Assembly: GCF_028554725.1 (NCBI RefSeq)
Contig: NC_071671.1
Location: 57,182,501-57,246,500 of the forward strand
Length of the DNA stretch: 64,000 nt
Direction of reading: 5' to 3'
Source of the DNA: Zeugodacus cucurbitae
Taxonomy: Eukaryota > Arthropoda > Insecta > Diptera > Tephritidae
Shown here piece by piece: positions 23,871-36,490 of this stretch (positions are counted from its first letter, which is position 1; the number at the start of each line of letters is the position of its first letter). The notes beneath the pieces are model-generated. The model did not search any database. It had not been told where the DNA came from and saw only the letters and a program-made list of their open reading frames with translations. The translations under genes and the position numbers were made by a program.

Positions 23871-25189
23871 TTTTAGTCTGAAACAGACACTTCTAAATCG
23901 AATGGCGTCTGAGCTAAACCACCTCATCGAAAATTGCGCTTGGTAACGTTAAGGTCCTCATAGACTCACGTAGTTGCCACAGTCAGTTACCCGTTTCACT
24001 TTCGTATACTTTAATCTAATCTGGATTTCAAGAGACATTGATTTCTCTTCGACATTGCAAAGAATATGTCTGAGGTGAATCTTAGAGCAATGCTCCTACG
24101 GCATGAGAAATATCCTTCCTTTATTACTTTCGGTTTCAAACTACATTAATATTCCTTCCACTTTTAGAAGAGCCTAACAAGTAATGATGCCTAAAAGCAG
24201 TTCTCACACACCAAACTAGATGTGAGAGTTTGGAAGTGCGCTCAGAGAACTCATTTTCTCTCGATAGAAGATGCAACGATAGTCTCGTCTCGGTCAATGT
24301 GAACAGATGTAAGGTTGTAGTAGTCATCAGCCAGACAGAAGTTGCTCGAGAGGTTCTCAAATTAAACGAAATGGTCAGATTTCACAGGAATAATTATGAA
24401 CTGTGACAGAAGATTAAAAATGTTCTAGAAGAACGATCAGATATAAATCAATTTCAGTTACCCATCAATTACCAGTGTTGTATAGAACACGGCTCTTATG
24501 TTCCAAGAATGGTTATATTCTAGTTGAAGATAATCTGAGTTGGGTCAAATCATATTTTCCTTTCCTCTTCCCTTAGTAAGATCTTATAACGAGGATTATA
24601 ATACAGTTCCTATGATATTAATATATATAAATATTTCCCAGTCCGTATTACAAATATCCTCTATAACTCTATGTTTCCTACCTCGAAAAGAAATAGTCAA
24701 GAAGTTCTCTGATTTAACCAGCCAAACCTTCAACCATGCTAATAATTTCGGAGACTATGTGTAAGACCTAAGCGAGAGCATGATCTAGAAGCCTCTATAA
24801 TATTCTTTACCGGATGTTCTTTTCTCACTAAAACTGCTCAACCCGGACACAGCAACAGCATACCACCAGACACGTCGCAACTAAAATGACTCCACTTAAA
24901 CGACTCAACATACATTGTATGATGACCAAATATCACAAAAGTCAATTTGAACTCGTTGACAACTCAACGCTGAAGAGATGCGACAGTGTGCTAGAGACAA
25001 ACTGTCATAAATCATGTGACAGCCGAAGCAGACAGTGAAGAATTATGTGACTCTAATAAATTTGACGGCATACCAAAGAATTGTCAACGACTTGAAATTT
25101 TATCGCCGCAACATATGCGACACCTCTGGGGAGCGACTATGAACTCCCCAAACAAATAAATAACCGACAATATGGCTGTAAGCTGGTGA
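23871..25189. other. Plain AT-rich block
   Basis: No gene or repeat copy recognised. Confidence 0.45.
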
Positions 25190-26323
25190 AGAGGGGAAAA
25201 GAAGTGAATAACGAAATCTCAACCACGGCTTACTTGCAATAACAACAAACAGCAGCCGCTGTAACAACAAGAACAACAATTTGTGCTTTGCAAATAGTAA
25301 AGAAGCTTTCTGTCAGCTAAATAAGAAGCAGCGCAGAGATTGAGTGGTGCTTACTTTTTCTGAAAGCAAAGTTACATATACATGTCGATGCAAACCTGTT
25401 GCATGCCGAAGAACATAAAAAGAGCGAGCAACAACAAAAATCGAGTACATTTCAATGACCACTTATGTACATACAATGGGCGGCAAGTAGCGTCTGGGGA
25501 CCACCAACGAAGCCAACGGACTAAGTGAGACTTGTTGAGGTGTATGTATGTATGTTTGTATGTAAAATAGCAACCACGTAGGAGCAAAATTGCAAGTAAT
25601 TGCATCTGCCAATGCGCTGTCAAGCGCTGATTTGCACTGCCAATGAAACGAGAAATTCCGCAGAACCAATGAAATGAAATGAAACGGATCATGCTTTGAG
25701 GAGGAGAGTCAGTGACTCCGAGCCAAAAAAAATGATAAAATATCAAAAATTCTGTAGACTGAAACATAATATTTGAAATCATAGTATTCAAAAAACATTG
25801 CGAAACATCTTGTCATTATCTTTTTTCATAAAATTATTACAAAAAAAAAAATTTAAAAATTCGAAAACGAATTTCGAAAATCTAGTAATTTCCTTTATTG
25901 CAAAGACACCAGCTACAAATCAAAGCAGATTAAGTGTCTTTGTCAATCAGAATTAGTTTTTACGATTTTTTGTGTGCCTTTCATCTGCCTCATTCTACCA
26001 AAAATTTATGGGCGCCCACAATTCTCACTCATTTATTTTTGGCGCGCGAGCATTCTTTACATTTGTATTGCTCAACTTTCTTGAGAGACTTTGCGGGCGG
26101 CACTTGGTCATTAGCGGCGCATTCATTCTACAATATGTACTTAAGTATGTCTATTTGATTTCATAAATAACTTAATTTTTACATGAAAGCTTTAAGCGCT
26201 CTTGGTATTATTTAGAAGACTAGCATGACAATAAAAACTTGTTTGCTGCCAAATTATTAGTGGATTTGCATTTAAGCGAACATTTCTTTGAATTACTCAA
26301 CACGCTGGCGGTTCGCTTTTAAA
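25190..26323. other. CAA/TTG-type island
   Basis: CAACAA runs near 25245-25275 and a GTAT repeat near 25543-25562. A 139-codon minus frame (25372-25791) has no recognisable domain. Confidence 0.4.
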
Positions 26324-27250
26324 GGGTGATTTTTTAAGAGCTTGATAACTTTTTTAAAAAAAAAACGCATAAAATTTGCAAAATCTCATCGGTTCTTTAT
26401 TTGAAACGTTAGATTGGTTCATGACATTTACTTTTTGAAGATAATTTCATTTAAATGTTGACCGCGGCTGCGTCTTAGGTGGTCCATTCGGAAAGTCCAA
26501 TTTTGGGCAACTTTTTCGAGCATTTCGGCCGGAATAGCCCGAATTTCTTCGGAAATGTTGTCTTCCAAAGCTGGAATAGTTGCTGGCTTATTTCTGTAGA
26601 CTTTAGACCTGACGTAGCCCCACAAAAAATAGTCTAAAGGCGTTAAATCGCATGATCTTGGTGGCCAACTTACGGGTCCATTTCTTGAGATGAATTGTTC
26701 TCCGAAGTTTTCCCTCAAAATGGCCATAGAATCGCGAGCTGTGTGGCATGTAGCGCCATCTTGTTGAAACCACATGTCAACCAAGTTCAGTTCTTCCATT
26801 TTTGGCAACAAAAAGTTTGTTAGCATCGAACGATAGCGATCGCCATTCACCGTAACGTTGCGTCCAACAGCATCTTTGAAAAAATACGGTCCAATGATTC
26901 CACCAGCGTACAAACCACACCAAACAGTGCATTTTTCGGGATGCATGGGCAGTTCTTGAACGGCTTCTGGTTGCTCTTCACCCCAAATGCGGCAATTTTG
27001 CTTATTTACGTAGCCATTCAACCAGAAATGAGCCTCATCGCTGAACAAAATTTGTCGATAAAAAATTTCGAACCGAACACTGATTTTGGTAATAAAATTC
27101 AATGATTTGCAAGCGTTGCTCGTTAGTAAGTCTATTCATGATGAAATGTCAAAGCATACTGAGCATCTTTCTCTTTGACACCATGTCTGAAATCCCACGT
27201 GATCTGTCAAATACTAATGCATGAAAATCCTAACCTCAAAAAAATCACCC
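26324..27250 (-). mobile_element. Rosa-like (DD41D) mariner-related transposon, internally deleted
   Basis: The ends are an imperfect inverted repeat: left GGGTGATTTTTTAAGAG, right the reverse complement of GGGTGATTTTTTTGAGG. Between them is a single minus-strand transposase remnant. At ~927 bp the element looks about 400 bp short for the N-terminal coding region known in relatives. The exact TA target duplication is not clear from the flanks. A DD41D spacing defines the rosa group first described from Ceratitis rosa (Tephritidae), which supports the host assignment. Confidence 0.85.
26428..27139 (-). pseudogene. DD41D transposase, catalytic domain intact but N-terminal DNA-binding region deleted
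   Basis: The original start is the ATG at 27137-27139, reading MNRLTNEQRLQIIEFYYQNQ and a few more residues. At about 27070 the sequence jumps, in a different frame, to FYRQILFSDEAHFWLNGY. From there 26428-27102 is open without stops to the C-terminus (HLRRSRGQHLNEIIFKK). Catalytic aspartates are visible in FSDEAHF, WFQQDGATCHT and CDLTPLDYFLWG, with 41 residues between the second and third. Missing is the helix-turn-helix region (about 130-140 residues expected), so specific end binding should be lost. The catalytic half is the best preserved transposase sequence in the window. Confidence 0.9.
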
Positions 27251-27331
27251 ATTATAATTTGTAACAACAACAAATTAATTGCGAAATAATTTTCATGAAA
27301 TTAAAGAAAATAAATATAAATGGAATAACTA

Positions 27332-27370
27332 AATGGTTTATACGAGCTTTGAACTTTGCTATAAACCATT
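27332..27370. repeat. Short perfect hairpin
   Basis: AATGGTTTATA (27332-27342) and its exact reverse complement TATAAACCATT (27360-27370) flank a 17-base loop. It lies ~80 bp outside the DD41D element. No known RNA family was recognised. Confidence 0.6.
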
Positions 27371-27889
27371 GAATGGATATGAAATTTGTCGACATAGAAT
27401 GTCATATGGCTCGCTAGATGGCGTTGCGAACGAAATATTTCCAAATCTTATAATTATAGATATATATCCTAGGAACGTTTACCGATAAACTAGAATAGAC
27501 ATCTAGATTTCCTCAATTCCGTATCTCGCTCCCTCTCTCTTTTCTTCTATATCTATCTTTTTTTCTCTCCCCATATAACTTTTTTTCTAACACAGGCTAT
27601 CTCTCTCTCAAGAACTTTACTTATGAATACCTGGTAGCTATCTGAAGGTTCTAAGAGTATTAATTATATAATTATATTACTCTAATCTACTTGGGTTTAC
27701 TGTAATACTTACCTTGATACATAAGTTATGCGAAATTAAGAAGTTCTAGGATTCGAGTAATTTTTTATTTTGAAAATTTTTTCATTTAACCGGTAGTTCT
27801 TTTCCATAAACAAAAAATTATACAAACCGTATCGAAACGTGAGTTGATACAGAGGGGTCCAACGTTATACGCATTATAGGAATATTTTA

Positions 27890-27918
27890 TTAGGTCTACA
27901 ACTTTGCTTCCGTCGTTT
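27890..27918 (+). mobile_element. Solitary mellifera-type mariner terminus
   Basis: TTAGGTCTACAACTTTGCTT followed by CCGTCGTTTT, preceded by TA, matches the inverted repeat of the 347-bp element at 7794-8140. No partner end was found downstream, and the following sequence is not recognisably transposase, so this is a truncated copy. Confidence 0.75.
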
Positions 27919-28439
27919 TTACGAAGTTGCACCCATAAACATCGGTTCAGTTTAAAACTAGTTAAATCTTGAAAATCTTTAGCTTACTAAAACCCAGTTA
28001 AAAAATTGGGAACCAAAAAATTTCCCCACCTTTGTATGGCAATGCCAACGGGTTTTAATCTGTATTCGGTCATGTGATCCATGCCTTATGCCGATGTCTC
28101 TTGGAGAGACAAATGCTGATTGACTGAAATCTATGCAAAATCAAATCAAAAAGCACTTGATTGCTCTCGGGAAGAGCTTAGGCCAAATATCCACGGAGTC
28201 TTTTACAAAAAAATTTGAAATCGTGCGGTTTTTCAAAAATAAATTAGAATAATAAATGCTCAAATTCGAAAATTTTCAAATAATCTCAGCTAAAGGATCA
28301 CAATCACAAAATCAGAATCTCAATCCAATTATCAATCGACACTCTTTTGCACTTTGGAACTCCCTTCCTTAATCGCACTGTAGTACTCTCAAACCACAAC
28401 AACTCCAGAACTCGTTTCAACCACTCCTACTTCTTAACG

Positions 28440-29600
28440 CCCTGTTTTTAGCCTTCAACAATACTTAAGTAATTAACGAATTTATCAACTTTAACTATGA
28501 CCAGTAATTTCCACACAAACTGCACGTAACTAAGTGGCATGTGGCATGTGGCAGGCGCTAAATTTTCACATTTCAACAAATGTGAAGGGGCTTCCGACAA
28601 GCGTTCAACGCTAATTACACGCAACCAGCGACACGGCTAAAAAATGGACCAAGCAGAGGGTGAATATGAAATGCATGGAAAGGCAATTCATAAAAAAAGA
28701 ATAGAGCTGGCAACATTTAAAATGCAACAACTAGCTGCTAGGCAGCGACCCAGCGACCAAACGAAGTGTGGACATTTGCAATTAATAAATTTCAGTGGAA
28801 ACTTGAAAAATGCGGTTACAGCCAAAGGATCAGCATAGAAGCCGACGCAGCGCAGGCGCCAACTTCTAACGCCAGCTGGTCAAAGCTGAAGTCCGCATTC
28901 TGCAGCTAGTCAGTGCTAATGCTGGGTGATGGTGCTACAGCAGCAACAGCAGCAGCACACTGATGAAGTGAAGGTAAGAAATTGAAGCCCAAGGCGAAAG
29001 GCTTTGTAAAAACAGGAATCGTATGCAAGGCAGAAAGCCAGACAGGCACATTTCATGCTTAATTATAGACGCCACAGCGAAGCGATTGAAATGCAAGTAC
29101 GAAAAAATGCATGAAATAGAAAAAAAATACAAAAATAAAATATGGAATTTCATAAATAATAAGTAAAAGAGCTAATAGCTGCGAAGCGCACAGCAACAAG
29201 CGGTTCGAGGTAAGGAAAAGTATAAAACTGCAAGAACTGTCGTCTCGAAAGGAGTGTGGATATGCATGAGAGTTGTAGAGCCTCAGCTGCATTTGGCAGG
29301 AATATGAAAGCGAAAAATTTATGCTAGATTTACGTGGGCAGTTGTTAGATAGAAAGGTATGAGCATATATTTGGTGCTGGCGTACGGCTTTTCCGCGTTT
29401 CACGTTCTAAACGTTTTTGCTAAGGTGGTGTGCTTTGCTGTTATTGTTGTGCGACCAATAATAATAGGCTCTGACAAGGTTTTTATTGTATTTTATGTTG
29501 TTGTTGTTGCTGGGCATGTTTACGGATATTGGCAAGCGTTTAAACAAGCGTTCAACGTTTAAAATCGGTTATGACTGCGTGGAAAATTGTTATTAAGGGT
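28440..29600. other. CAA/TTG-type island
   Basis: CAGCAGCAACAGCAGCAGCA near 28938-28958 and TTGTTGTTG near 29500. No exon supported; minus frames of 72 and 114 codons are hydrophobic repeat translations. Confidence 0.4.
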
Positions 29601-30639
29601 GAGAAGCATACAAGTTCGTTTGATTGTCTTTGATATTGGAGGGAGTAAAAATGGAACTTTGGTAATCAAACATGGTCGAAGCTGAAGCTGCGGCCAAAAT
29701 GTGGAACATATTTTCCATAACAAAATTTGGATTAGCAATACTATCTCTTACGGAGTCCAGACAGTCCCATCCCCTTATTATATATCCACTTTTGTTGCAG
29801 CAACTTTCTTAAACTATTACCTTTGGTTTTAATTATTCGGTGAAATCAAGATGTACGCAAAAATATTTGATGTTACCAGACCAGACAATTTTCGAAGCAA
29901 ACCTTTATAGCCATTATAGAATAAAAGGTTTCAATAATACTAGGATAATTGAAATAGAAACTCCTTCTAAATTCTGAAAATACTTACATTAAGTCATCAG
30001 TTGTCTTATGCGGACTTTAGAAGTGTCACAGGTTCCCAAAGGTTCCTTCAGATCGGTATCTGATCTGTGTATATTTAATCTATAATTTTATTTATCGCAG
30101 CCCATATGATCGTTACCTCAATATCTGAACATGATTCTTCAGAATTTTTTCACACCTATCACGATTTAGCAACGTTGTTATAGTGATACCTCGACATATA
30201 GAGCGACATTCAAAGTCTCATTATTACACTATTCTTCATAAGTATAGATATACCCAGTCAGATCAATATTTTTCAATAGTTTTTTTAAAAGAAGCATTCT
30301 GGACCTATTCCAGGGGGTGTTCCGCAAGAACTATTGAAACACATAGAACCAACAACTGTCAAATCTGTCAAAATAAACATATGTGTTTGGCAATTGTGTT
30401 CATTATTCTTTGGCATTTTTAAATGATTCTCGGAAAAAATATTCTTCAACGACAAACCACATTTCTGAAGAGACATTAGAGGAAAGTGCAACAAGGCATA
30501 CAGCGCGTAAAAGCAATCACTCTATTAAGAGGAACTTCTGTTGGCCGGATCATTTCAAAAAGTTCGCCTTGTTATAAGACTCCGAGGTCAAGCAAAATAA
30601 CTACATAGGACTAACTTTTTTTGGAGAGACCAATATCAG
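29601..30639. other. Plain AT-rich block
   Basis: No gene or repeat copy recognised. Confidence 0.4.
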
Positions 30640-30847
30640 TCGAAGCAGTACCCGCTGGTGGAAGCCGAGGAAGAAGGCGGCCTCCACTCCGATGGAAGGA
30701 CCAGGTGGAGAAGGACCTGTCTTCACTTGGTATTACCAATTGGTGCCACACTGCCAAAAGGAGAGATGCGTGGCGCGCTGTTATGGACTCGGCTATAAAC
30801 GCGTAAGCGGTGTCTACGCCAGTCAAGAAGAAGAAGAAGAAGAAGCA
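30640..30847 (+). mobile_element. RTE-like LINE 3' end with GAA tail (short copy)
   Basis: The frame reads VEAVPAGGSRGRRRPPLRWK then DQVEKDLSSLGITNW and KRRDAWRAVMDSAINA before its stop at 30804-30806. That is followed by the same 'gcggtgtctacgccagtcaa' 3' end and a (GAA)n tail as the copy at 21403-21872. Only the last ~60 codons remain, a typical severe 5' truncation. Because this copy is uninterrupted, it shows where the polyprotein ends and that the 3' untranslated region is very short. Confidence 0.85.
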
Positions 30848-30959
30848 TAACGAACATCGAACTTCCATCGAACCCCCCTAAACACTCACATGGCAGTGGG
30901 AAGAATGTACGGTATGCTTGTAAAATCGCACATAAATTTGAGTGAGCAAAAATTTTATG
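30848..30959. other. Short spacer
   Basis: Nothing recognised. Confidence 0.4.
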
Positions 30960-32580
30960 CGCATTTTTAATGTTTATTCAATCAAAATATTTTCTACATT
31001 TCTTTTTTTTTTTGAAGGAAACATATGCAACAAGAATTCGCTATTTGCCACAGCCGTGTGTGTCTACCAACATTCCCGCTGCCCACATAAGGTTAACACT
31101 AAGGTGAAAATACATAAAAACATTGTAGCAACATGTTGCGAGCAACATACCGATGCGCTAGCACCTATCGTAACCTTTTTATTACGAACCACACTCACAA
31201 CCTACACATAGAGTTCCAAGAACTCTGCACACAGAGTGCGCAGCTGCAACGTGCGGAACGTGCCACAGAAATGCTTATTTGTTGGCGGCGTGTCTAACAG
31301 GCGCCGACATTAATTTTAACATTGCCTAGGCAACAATAAACCAGCCGCCCATTTGCAGGCGGCCACATTGCGGCAGCGGCAGCAACAGCATTGAAAATGC
31401 ATCAAACGTGAATTGGCGGTAATAAAAGGGCCGCAGCCCGGCAACCAAACTGGCTGCGGCAGAGGTGAATGCAACACTTTCGCAGATGCATGCAGCACAA
31501 CGCATGAGAACGCGGCAAAATGTGGCAGCATCACTCAACTATAAATGTGGAAGAATACAAAAATTGCACGTAGCACAAATAATAACAACAAAAGCACTGT
31601 GTGCAACATACCAACCAGCCAGTCAGCCAACGCAACATAATTCATATGCAATTAATAATTGGCGGTTACAAGCGCAATGTTGTTGCGCATGTGCAACACA
31701 CAGCGCACAAAACAAACCGGCACCACATCAACACTTGCCCCATTTGCAACACCACGCTGTGCGCGCACATCAAGCATTTATATAGCGATTTGTTATGCGC
31801 ATGCGCGGCAACATTCTCGATTTTCCTGTTGTTGCCTTGGCTATTTTTAAACAACACGCTGCCAAGGGGCCCTGACAGCGGCAGCAACCAAATTGCATTA
31901 GAATTTACAACACTTGCAAGAAACTTTGGCAACTTTTGTTCATCTCTTCATTGGCAATCTTGCAACATTGCAACATACTTGCCACAGTCGTTCAATCGAA
32001 GGAACGCGCTGATGGGCGATGACTTTGATCGACTGTGTCACTAATTGTCTGCTATGGGCCGTCATCAATGCTGTCAGCGCTTGCATATGTATGCAGAATG
32101 TTGCATGTACACATGTATGTAGCTATGTTGGAAGTACCATACACGTTTGTATGTTGCAAGTTTGCGAAAAAAATGTTTTTATTGCAGCCTGTTTGCCAAG
32201 TATCTCTGCTGTGTACTCCGACTTCCAGTTGCGCTTGTTGTTCTTATTTTAATTGTTGTTGTTGCTGCTGCAGCATGTAAATTAATGGCTGCACTGCCGA
32301 CACGTTTTTGCACTCATTGCCTGCGCAACTATTAAATAAGCGTCTAACGTTAGTGGCAAAATGGCTAAATGTCATGCATAACCATTAAATGTTATGGCGA
32401 ATTTGCAATAAAAAATAAATATTTTTTTCCATTGCCGAACACGATTTTTTAAATTAAATTAGAATTGCAGCTTAAGCAAATAAATGGCGTTTTAAACGCA
32501 AGCTTACACAATTATTTCCTGTTCGTAATGGCTTCATAAGCGTTTTGGAGCGATTTGCATTAATTTTGATTACTTCGGAA
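30960..32580. other. CAA/TTG-type island
   Basis: Dense in GCAACA, TGCAACA and GCCAC words; TTGTTGTTGCTGCTGCAG near 32256-32273. Frames of 88-147 codons on both strands overlap each other with no domain. No gene called. Confidence 0.4.
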
Positions 32581-34095
32581 TGGTAGGTATTATTAATTTT
32601 TAGTATTTGCTATAGAAATTCTCTTTAGTAATTCTCTAGAAAGAGTTGGAAGGAATTTTTTTGTTATTGCTGAAGTTTGCAGTTCTTTCTGATCTTTCCT
32701 CTTACCCTGCGAACTTCTATAAAAAATATATTCTGTAGATTTGGAGTTCACCATCCTTCAAGATAGATTGCCAAAAGATACTGGGGATGCTGTGAATTTC
32801 AGTTTTAAAAACTGATCTGAGAGTTTTCAGAATGCTCTGTTTATAGAAGTCTTCCGTCTTTTCGTTTTAAATTTTGTACTAGAACCTTGTATTTTGCTTC
32901 GAAAGACATATTTTTAGCTTTGTTAAGTTCATATTACAAAGGTTTATATTTTAATAAGAACCTCAGATCCTTTGGTCTCGACGACTAGCTTTTCATTAGC
33001 AAAAATATTCTTTCCTTAGCATGAGGTCTGAGAAAAAAAATCACTGTGCATAAAAGCTGGAGAATAACGTTCCAATTCAACGACCAATAGATGATTCACA
33101 TACTTAAATATTCATGAAAGATATAACTAACACATTCTTTTGATATCTTTTGAGTGTCCATTTTTCTGGACAAAACTTCATTTAACGTGAAATTCAGAAT
33201 TCAGATTCAGAAATTAGAAATTTATGAAATCAACTCAACTGGGACCATCTCCCGATACGATCTTTTCAGACTGCTGAGAAGTTTGCTCCTCGGTCTTATA
33301 TATGTACATATTTATTAATCTATTCGCTTAGACTATATTCAATTAGTCTCAAAGAAATCATCAGATTTAGGAGTCTTTAACCAATCTGATCATAAAACAT
33401 TAGTTCCAATGATCAACTAAGGAATCCTAACAATAAAATTGGAAATCTCTTCTTTGTCAAAGTCCATCTTTAACCTACCTACGAGCTAGACAACATATGG
33501 AAAAAGTTCTTCTGGAGACAAAAATCAGGTTTGTTCCTAAAACATTCAGATTAGAAATAAATAAATGATAAAAACAAAATTTTCGATAGTTTGGCGAAGC
33601 AATTTAGCTTCTTGGACTTAAGTCAGAGATCTACAGTAAAATGAATGCCTTAGCTATCATGGAAAACTCCCATACAAATTCTGATACCCTCATGAAACTA
33701 GTTAATTTAAGTAACAAGAAAACCGCTTAGAGGAAAAGGCTTATAAATACACATCTCTTAACACTTATTTATATCAGTTACTAATATACTACAAGACATT
33801 CTTGGTCTTATCATCGAAAAATAAGAATTCAACAACAATAAATACAAATTAACCAAGGACTGAACTGAGAGGATTTACTTAAACAGGAACTGGTGGTACT
33901 GATAGGAACTATCTAAACTTTCTGAAGATAGGACCCCTACTAGAGCAGCTTGACAGTTTAAGCCAGTCTGATGATTCTAATAAGAATTATAGTATACTTC
34001 ATTACAAGATATTGTAAAGACATACGCCATGAGTAGATATAGAAAATACGAAAGGATTCGGTATATTTTGAAACTATTAAGTAACAATGATATTT

Positions 34096-34136
<41 letters not shown>

Positions 34137-34199
34137 AGAAAAGAAAAGGGAAACCAAAATGTTAATACAGTTATTTAACACGTACGTATAACAATTTTC
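32581..34199. other. Plain AT-rich block
   Basis: No gene or repeat copy recognised apart from the A run at 34097. Confidence 0.45.
34097..34135. repeat. Poly(A) run, 39 bases
   Basis: An uninterrupted run of A ending at CAGAAAAG. It could be the tail of a decayed retroposed sequence, a simple expansion, or an assembly effect. Confidence 0.9.
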
Positions 34200-35380
34200 C
34201 ATTATATAATCGACACTTTCGTTGTTGTACTGCTATTTTTTTTTTTTGCTATACAAACACCCAGACCGCATGACTTCGACCCCAATTAAAACGGTAATAT
34301 ATACGACCTCTGAACTGTAGGAAGAGACGTAGACGCAACAAATACACTTTCCACAAGTTTGCATGCAATTAGCATGAGCGCCATAAAAGCGAATAATAAT
34401 TAAGTAAGACTTGTGAAATTGAAGGGAAAAAATAAATGTGACCACATAAAAAAATAAAGAAAAAAATAAAAAACAAACAACAATAAAAAGTAGATAAAAA
34501 ATTATTTTATGGGTCCAAAGCGAGGTGACCTTTTTAACTAATCGCTTAATTGAGTGAATGCAAAATGGGTGCGCACTCATTTGGCTGTAAAGTGTGACAA
34601 AACAACAAGCTGACAATACAACAACAATAATAATAACAATATAGGCAGATGTTAATGTGTGTTTGGGCGCATAAAGTTAGCAACAAAGGAAGGAAATACA
34701 ATAAAGTGTGGCAAGTTGCAAAAATAGCTGCCACAGTGAATTTGGTTCACATTGTAGCATGTTGCATGCGAGGTGCGCGCAGAGGAGTGTGAGATCAGGT
34801 GTTAAGCACGTAAATAACAAATTTTATAGCAATTATTGCGTTGGCAATATTCGTGACTTATTATTATAGAAATTAATTACTTTTTTACTGTTAGAAGTGT
34901 GATAAAATTGATTTAAATGCACCTGTTGTTATTGAATATAACACACTTTACTGCATTTTTATTTATTATTTGTTTACTCTTTTCAATAATTATAATTTAT
35001 TCTGCGAGTATCAATCAATCAATATTTATGATATAGTAGGTGTTGCTATGCATTTTTAGAGTGCCAACAGACAGCCCTTTTATATTTGCTTCCATTATTT
35101 ACTTATTTGAAGTACTACCACGTGCTTTGCATTATTAATTTTAATAACTTCGGTGGTAATTAATAAGCGATGAGTAAGCTGTCAATACATACTTGTTCAT
35201 ACATAAATAATATACATGCATATATGTATATCTAACTGGTGATTGATTTCAGGGGGTTTTCTGGAAATGCTTTCTTGTCTGCTTACATGCAATTCACGTA
35301 GCTTTGAGTGTACTTATAAGTCCTCAAGTGTGACTAAGGAATACAAAAAGCTCGTGCACTTGTAAATGAGTGGCAAGATA
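34200..35380. other. CAA/TTG-type island
   Basis: ACAACAATAATAATAAC near 34620 and A-rich AAATAAA words near 34428-34500. No gene supported. Confidence 0.4.
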
Positions 35381-35794
35381 TTACTGGGTACAAAATAGAA
35401 ATCTTAGAAAGCAACAACACAAACTCGGTTATTTTGCTTCAGTGCTGTGATTTTAAGTCAGAAACTTGAAACTAAGCAGTGGAATTTTAAAAAATATATA
35501 TTGCGAAATTGGTTTTAAGCAATCTCAAGCTAAAATCGTTAAAATGGGTGAAATGGATCACACCATTGACATCTCATATATTACCCGAGTTGTTAGATAT
35601 AAGCAGGGAAATTTTATCTTAGATGTATGTTCGTTTGGTACTCGCTTATAAAAAAGTAGGTCTCATATTTTCATTGTTTCTCTTCAAATATGATATTTAA
35701 AATACGATTCTACTGAAAACAGCGATTTGCTAGGAGTCCGAATCTTATAGTTTTTACATTTTGCCTGGACGAATTTTTTTCCTAATTTTTAATA
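35381..35794. other. Plain AT-rich spacer
   Basis: No gene recognised. Confidence 0.4.
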
Positions 35795-36490
35795 TTAGGT
35801 TGGCAAATATCCCTTACGCTTTTTTGCTCCTCATTCAAGGTTTTATAAAAAGTGTTACAGTAATCAGATCTCAAATATGCACCGTTTCGTTCGATAATTT
35901 GTTTCCATCTAGACGGCAACTTCATAATATCCTCCTCGTAGAAAGCCCCCTTCTTATTGCGAAGAACTCGGACAGCCACTTTTCACAAGCCTCTTTTCAC
36001 AAGCCTCTTTTCAGTTCAACTTTACACCATCAAGGACGTCTGCCATGGGCAAGAACATGTGGTAATAATTTTGCGCTACGTCCAGGCTATATGGTGGATG
36101 CGATAAAACCTTCCAACCGAGCTCTCGTAGCTTCTGACGAGTCATTAACGAAGCGTGTGTTTTGGCGTTGTCCTGGTAGAACACTACACCCTTCCTGTTG
36201 GCCAATTCTGCACGCTTCTGACCTGCTTCAAACAAGTCCAGTTGTTCGCAGTGGATGGTAGAATTAAGCGTCTGGTCATATGGGAGCAGCTCATAGTGGA
36301 TTATTTCCTTCCAATACCACCAAACACACAGCAAAACCTTCCTGGCCGTCAATCCCGATTTGACCACTCTTTGGGACGATTCACCGGCCTTCGACCACGA
36401 CCGTTTTCGCTTGATATTGTCGTATGTGATCCGTTTTTCGTCGCCAGTCACCATTCGCTTCAAAAATGGGTCGATATCAGTTGAGTAAGG
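35795..36490 (-). pseudogene. Cecropia-like mariner, 5'-truncated, transposase inactivated
   Basis: The 3' terminus is intact: TTAGGTTGGCAAATAT at 35795 preceded by TA. Upstream on the minus strand the frame reads DIDPFLKRMVTGDEKRITYD, KRKRSWSKAG, LLPYDQTLNSTIHCEQL, then VVFYQDNAKTHASL, LRELGWKVLSHPPYSLD and the C-terminal MKLPSRWKQIIERNGAYL. The first two catalytic aspartates (GDE, YQDN) are present. At D34 the third has become Y (SLDVAQNYYHMF where relatives have PSDYHLF). An in-frame TGA follows GVKLN, a 14-bp tandem duplication lies near 35985-36010, and the N-terminal third is missing. It cannot be active. The subfamily is judged from overall wording, from memory. Confidence 0.85.

Larger units (their letters stand above)
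27251..28439. other. Plain AT-rich block with a mariner terminus
   Basis: Contains a short hairpin (27332-27370), a CT-rich stretch (about 27525-27610) and a mellifera-type mariner end at 27890. No gene recognised. Confidence 0.45.

Noticed and set aside
35761..36484. Open + strand frames of 166 and 109 codons
   Set aside because: They are antisense to the mariner transposase on the minus strand.
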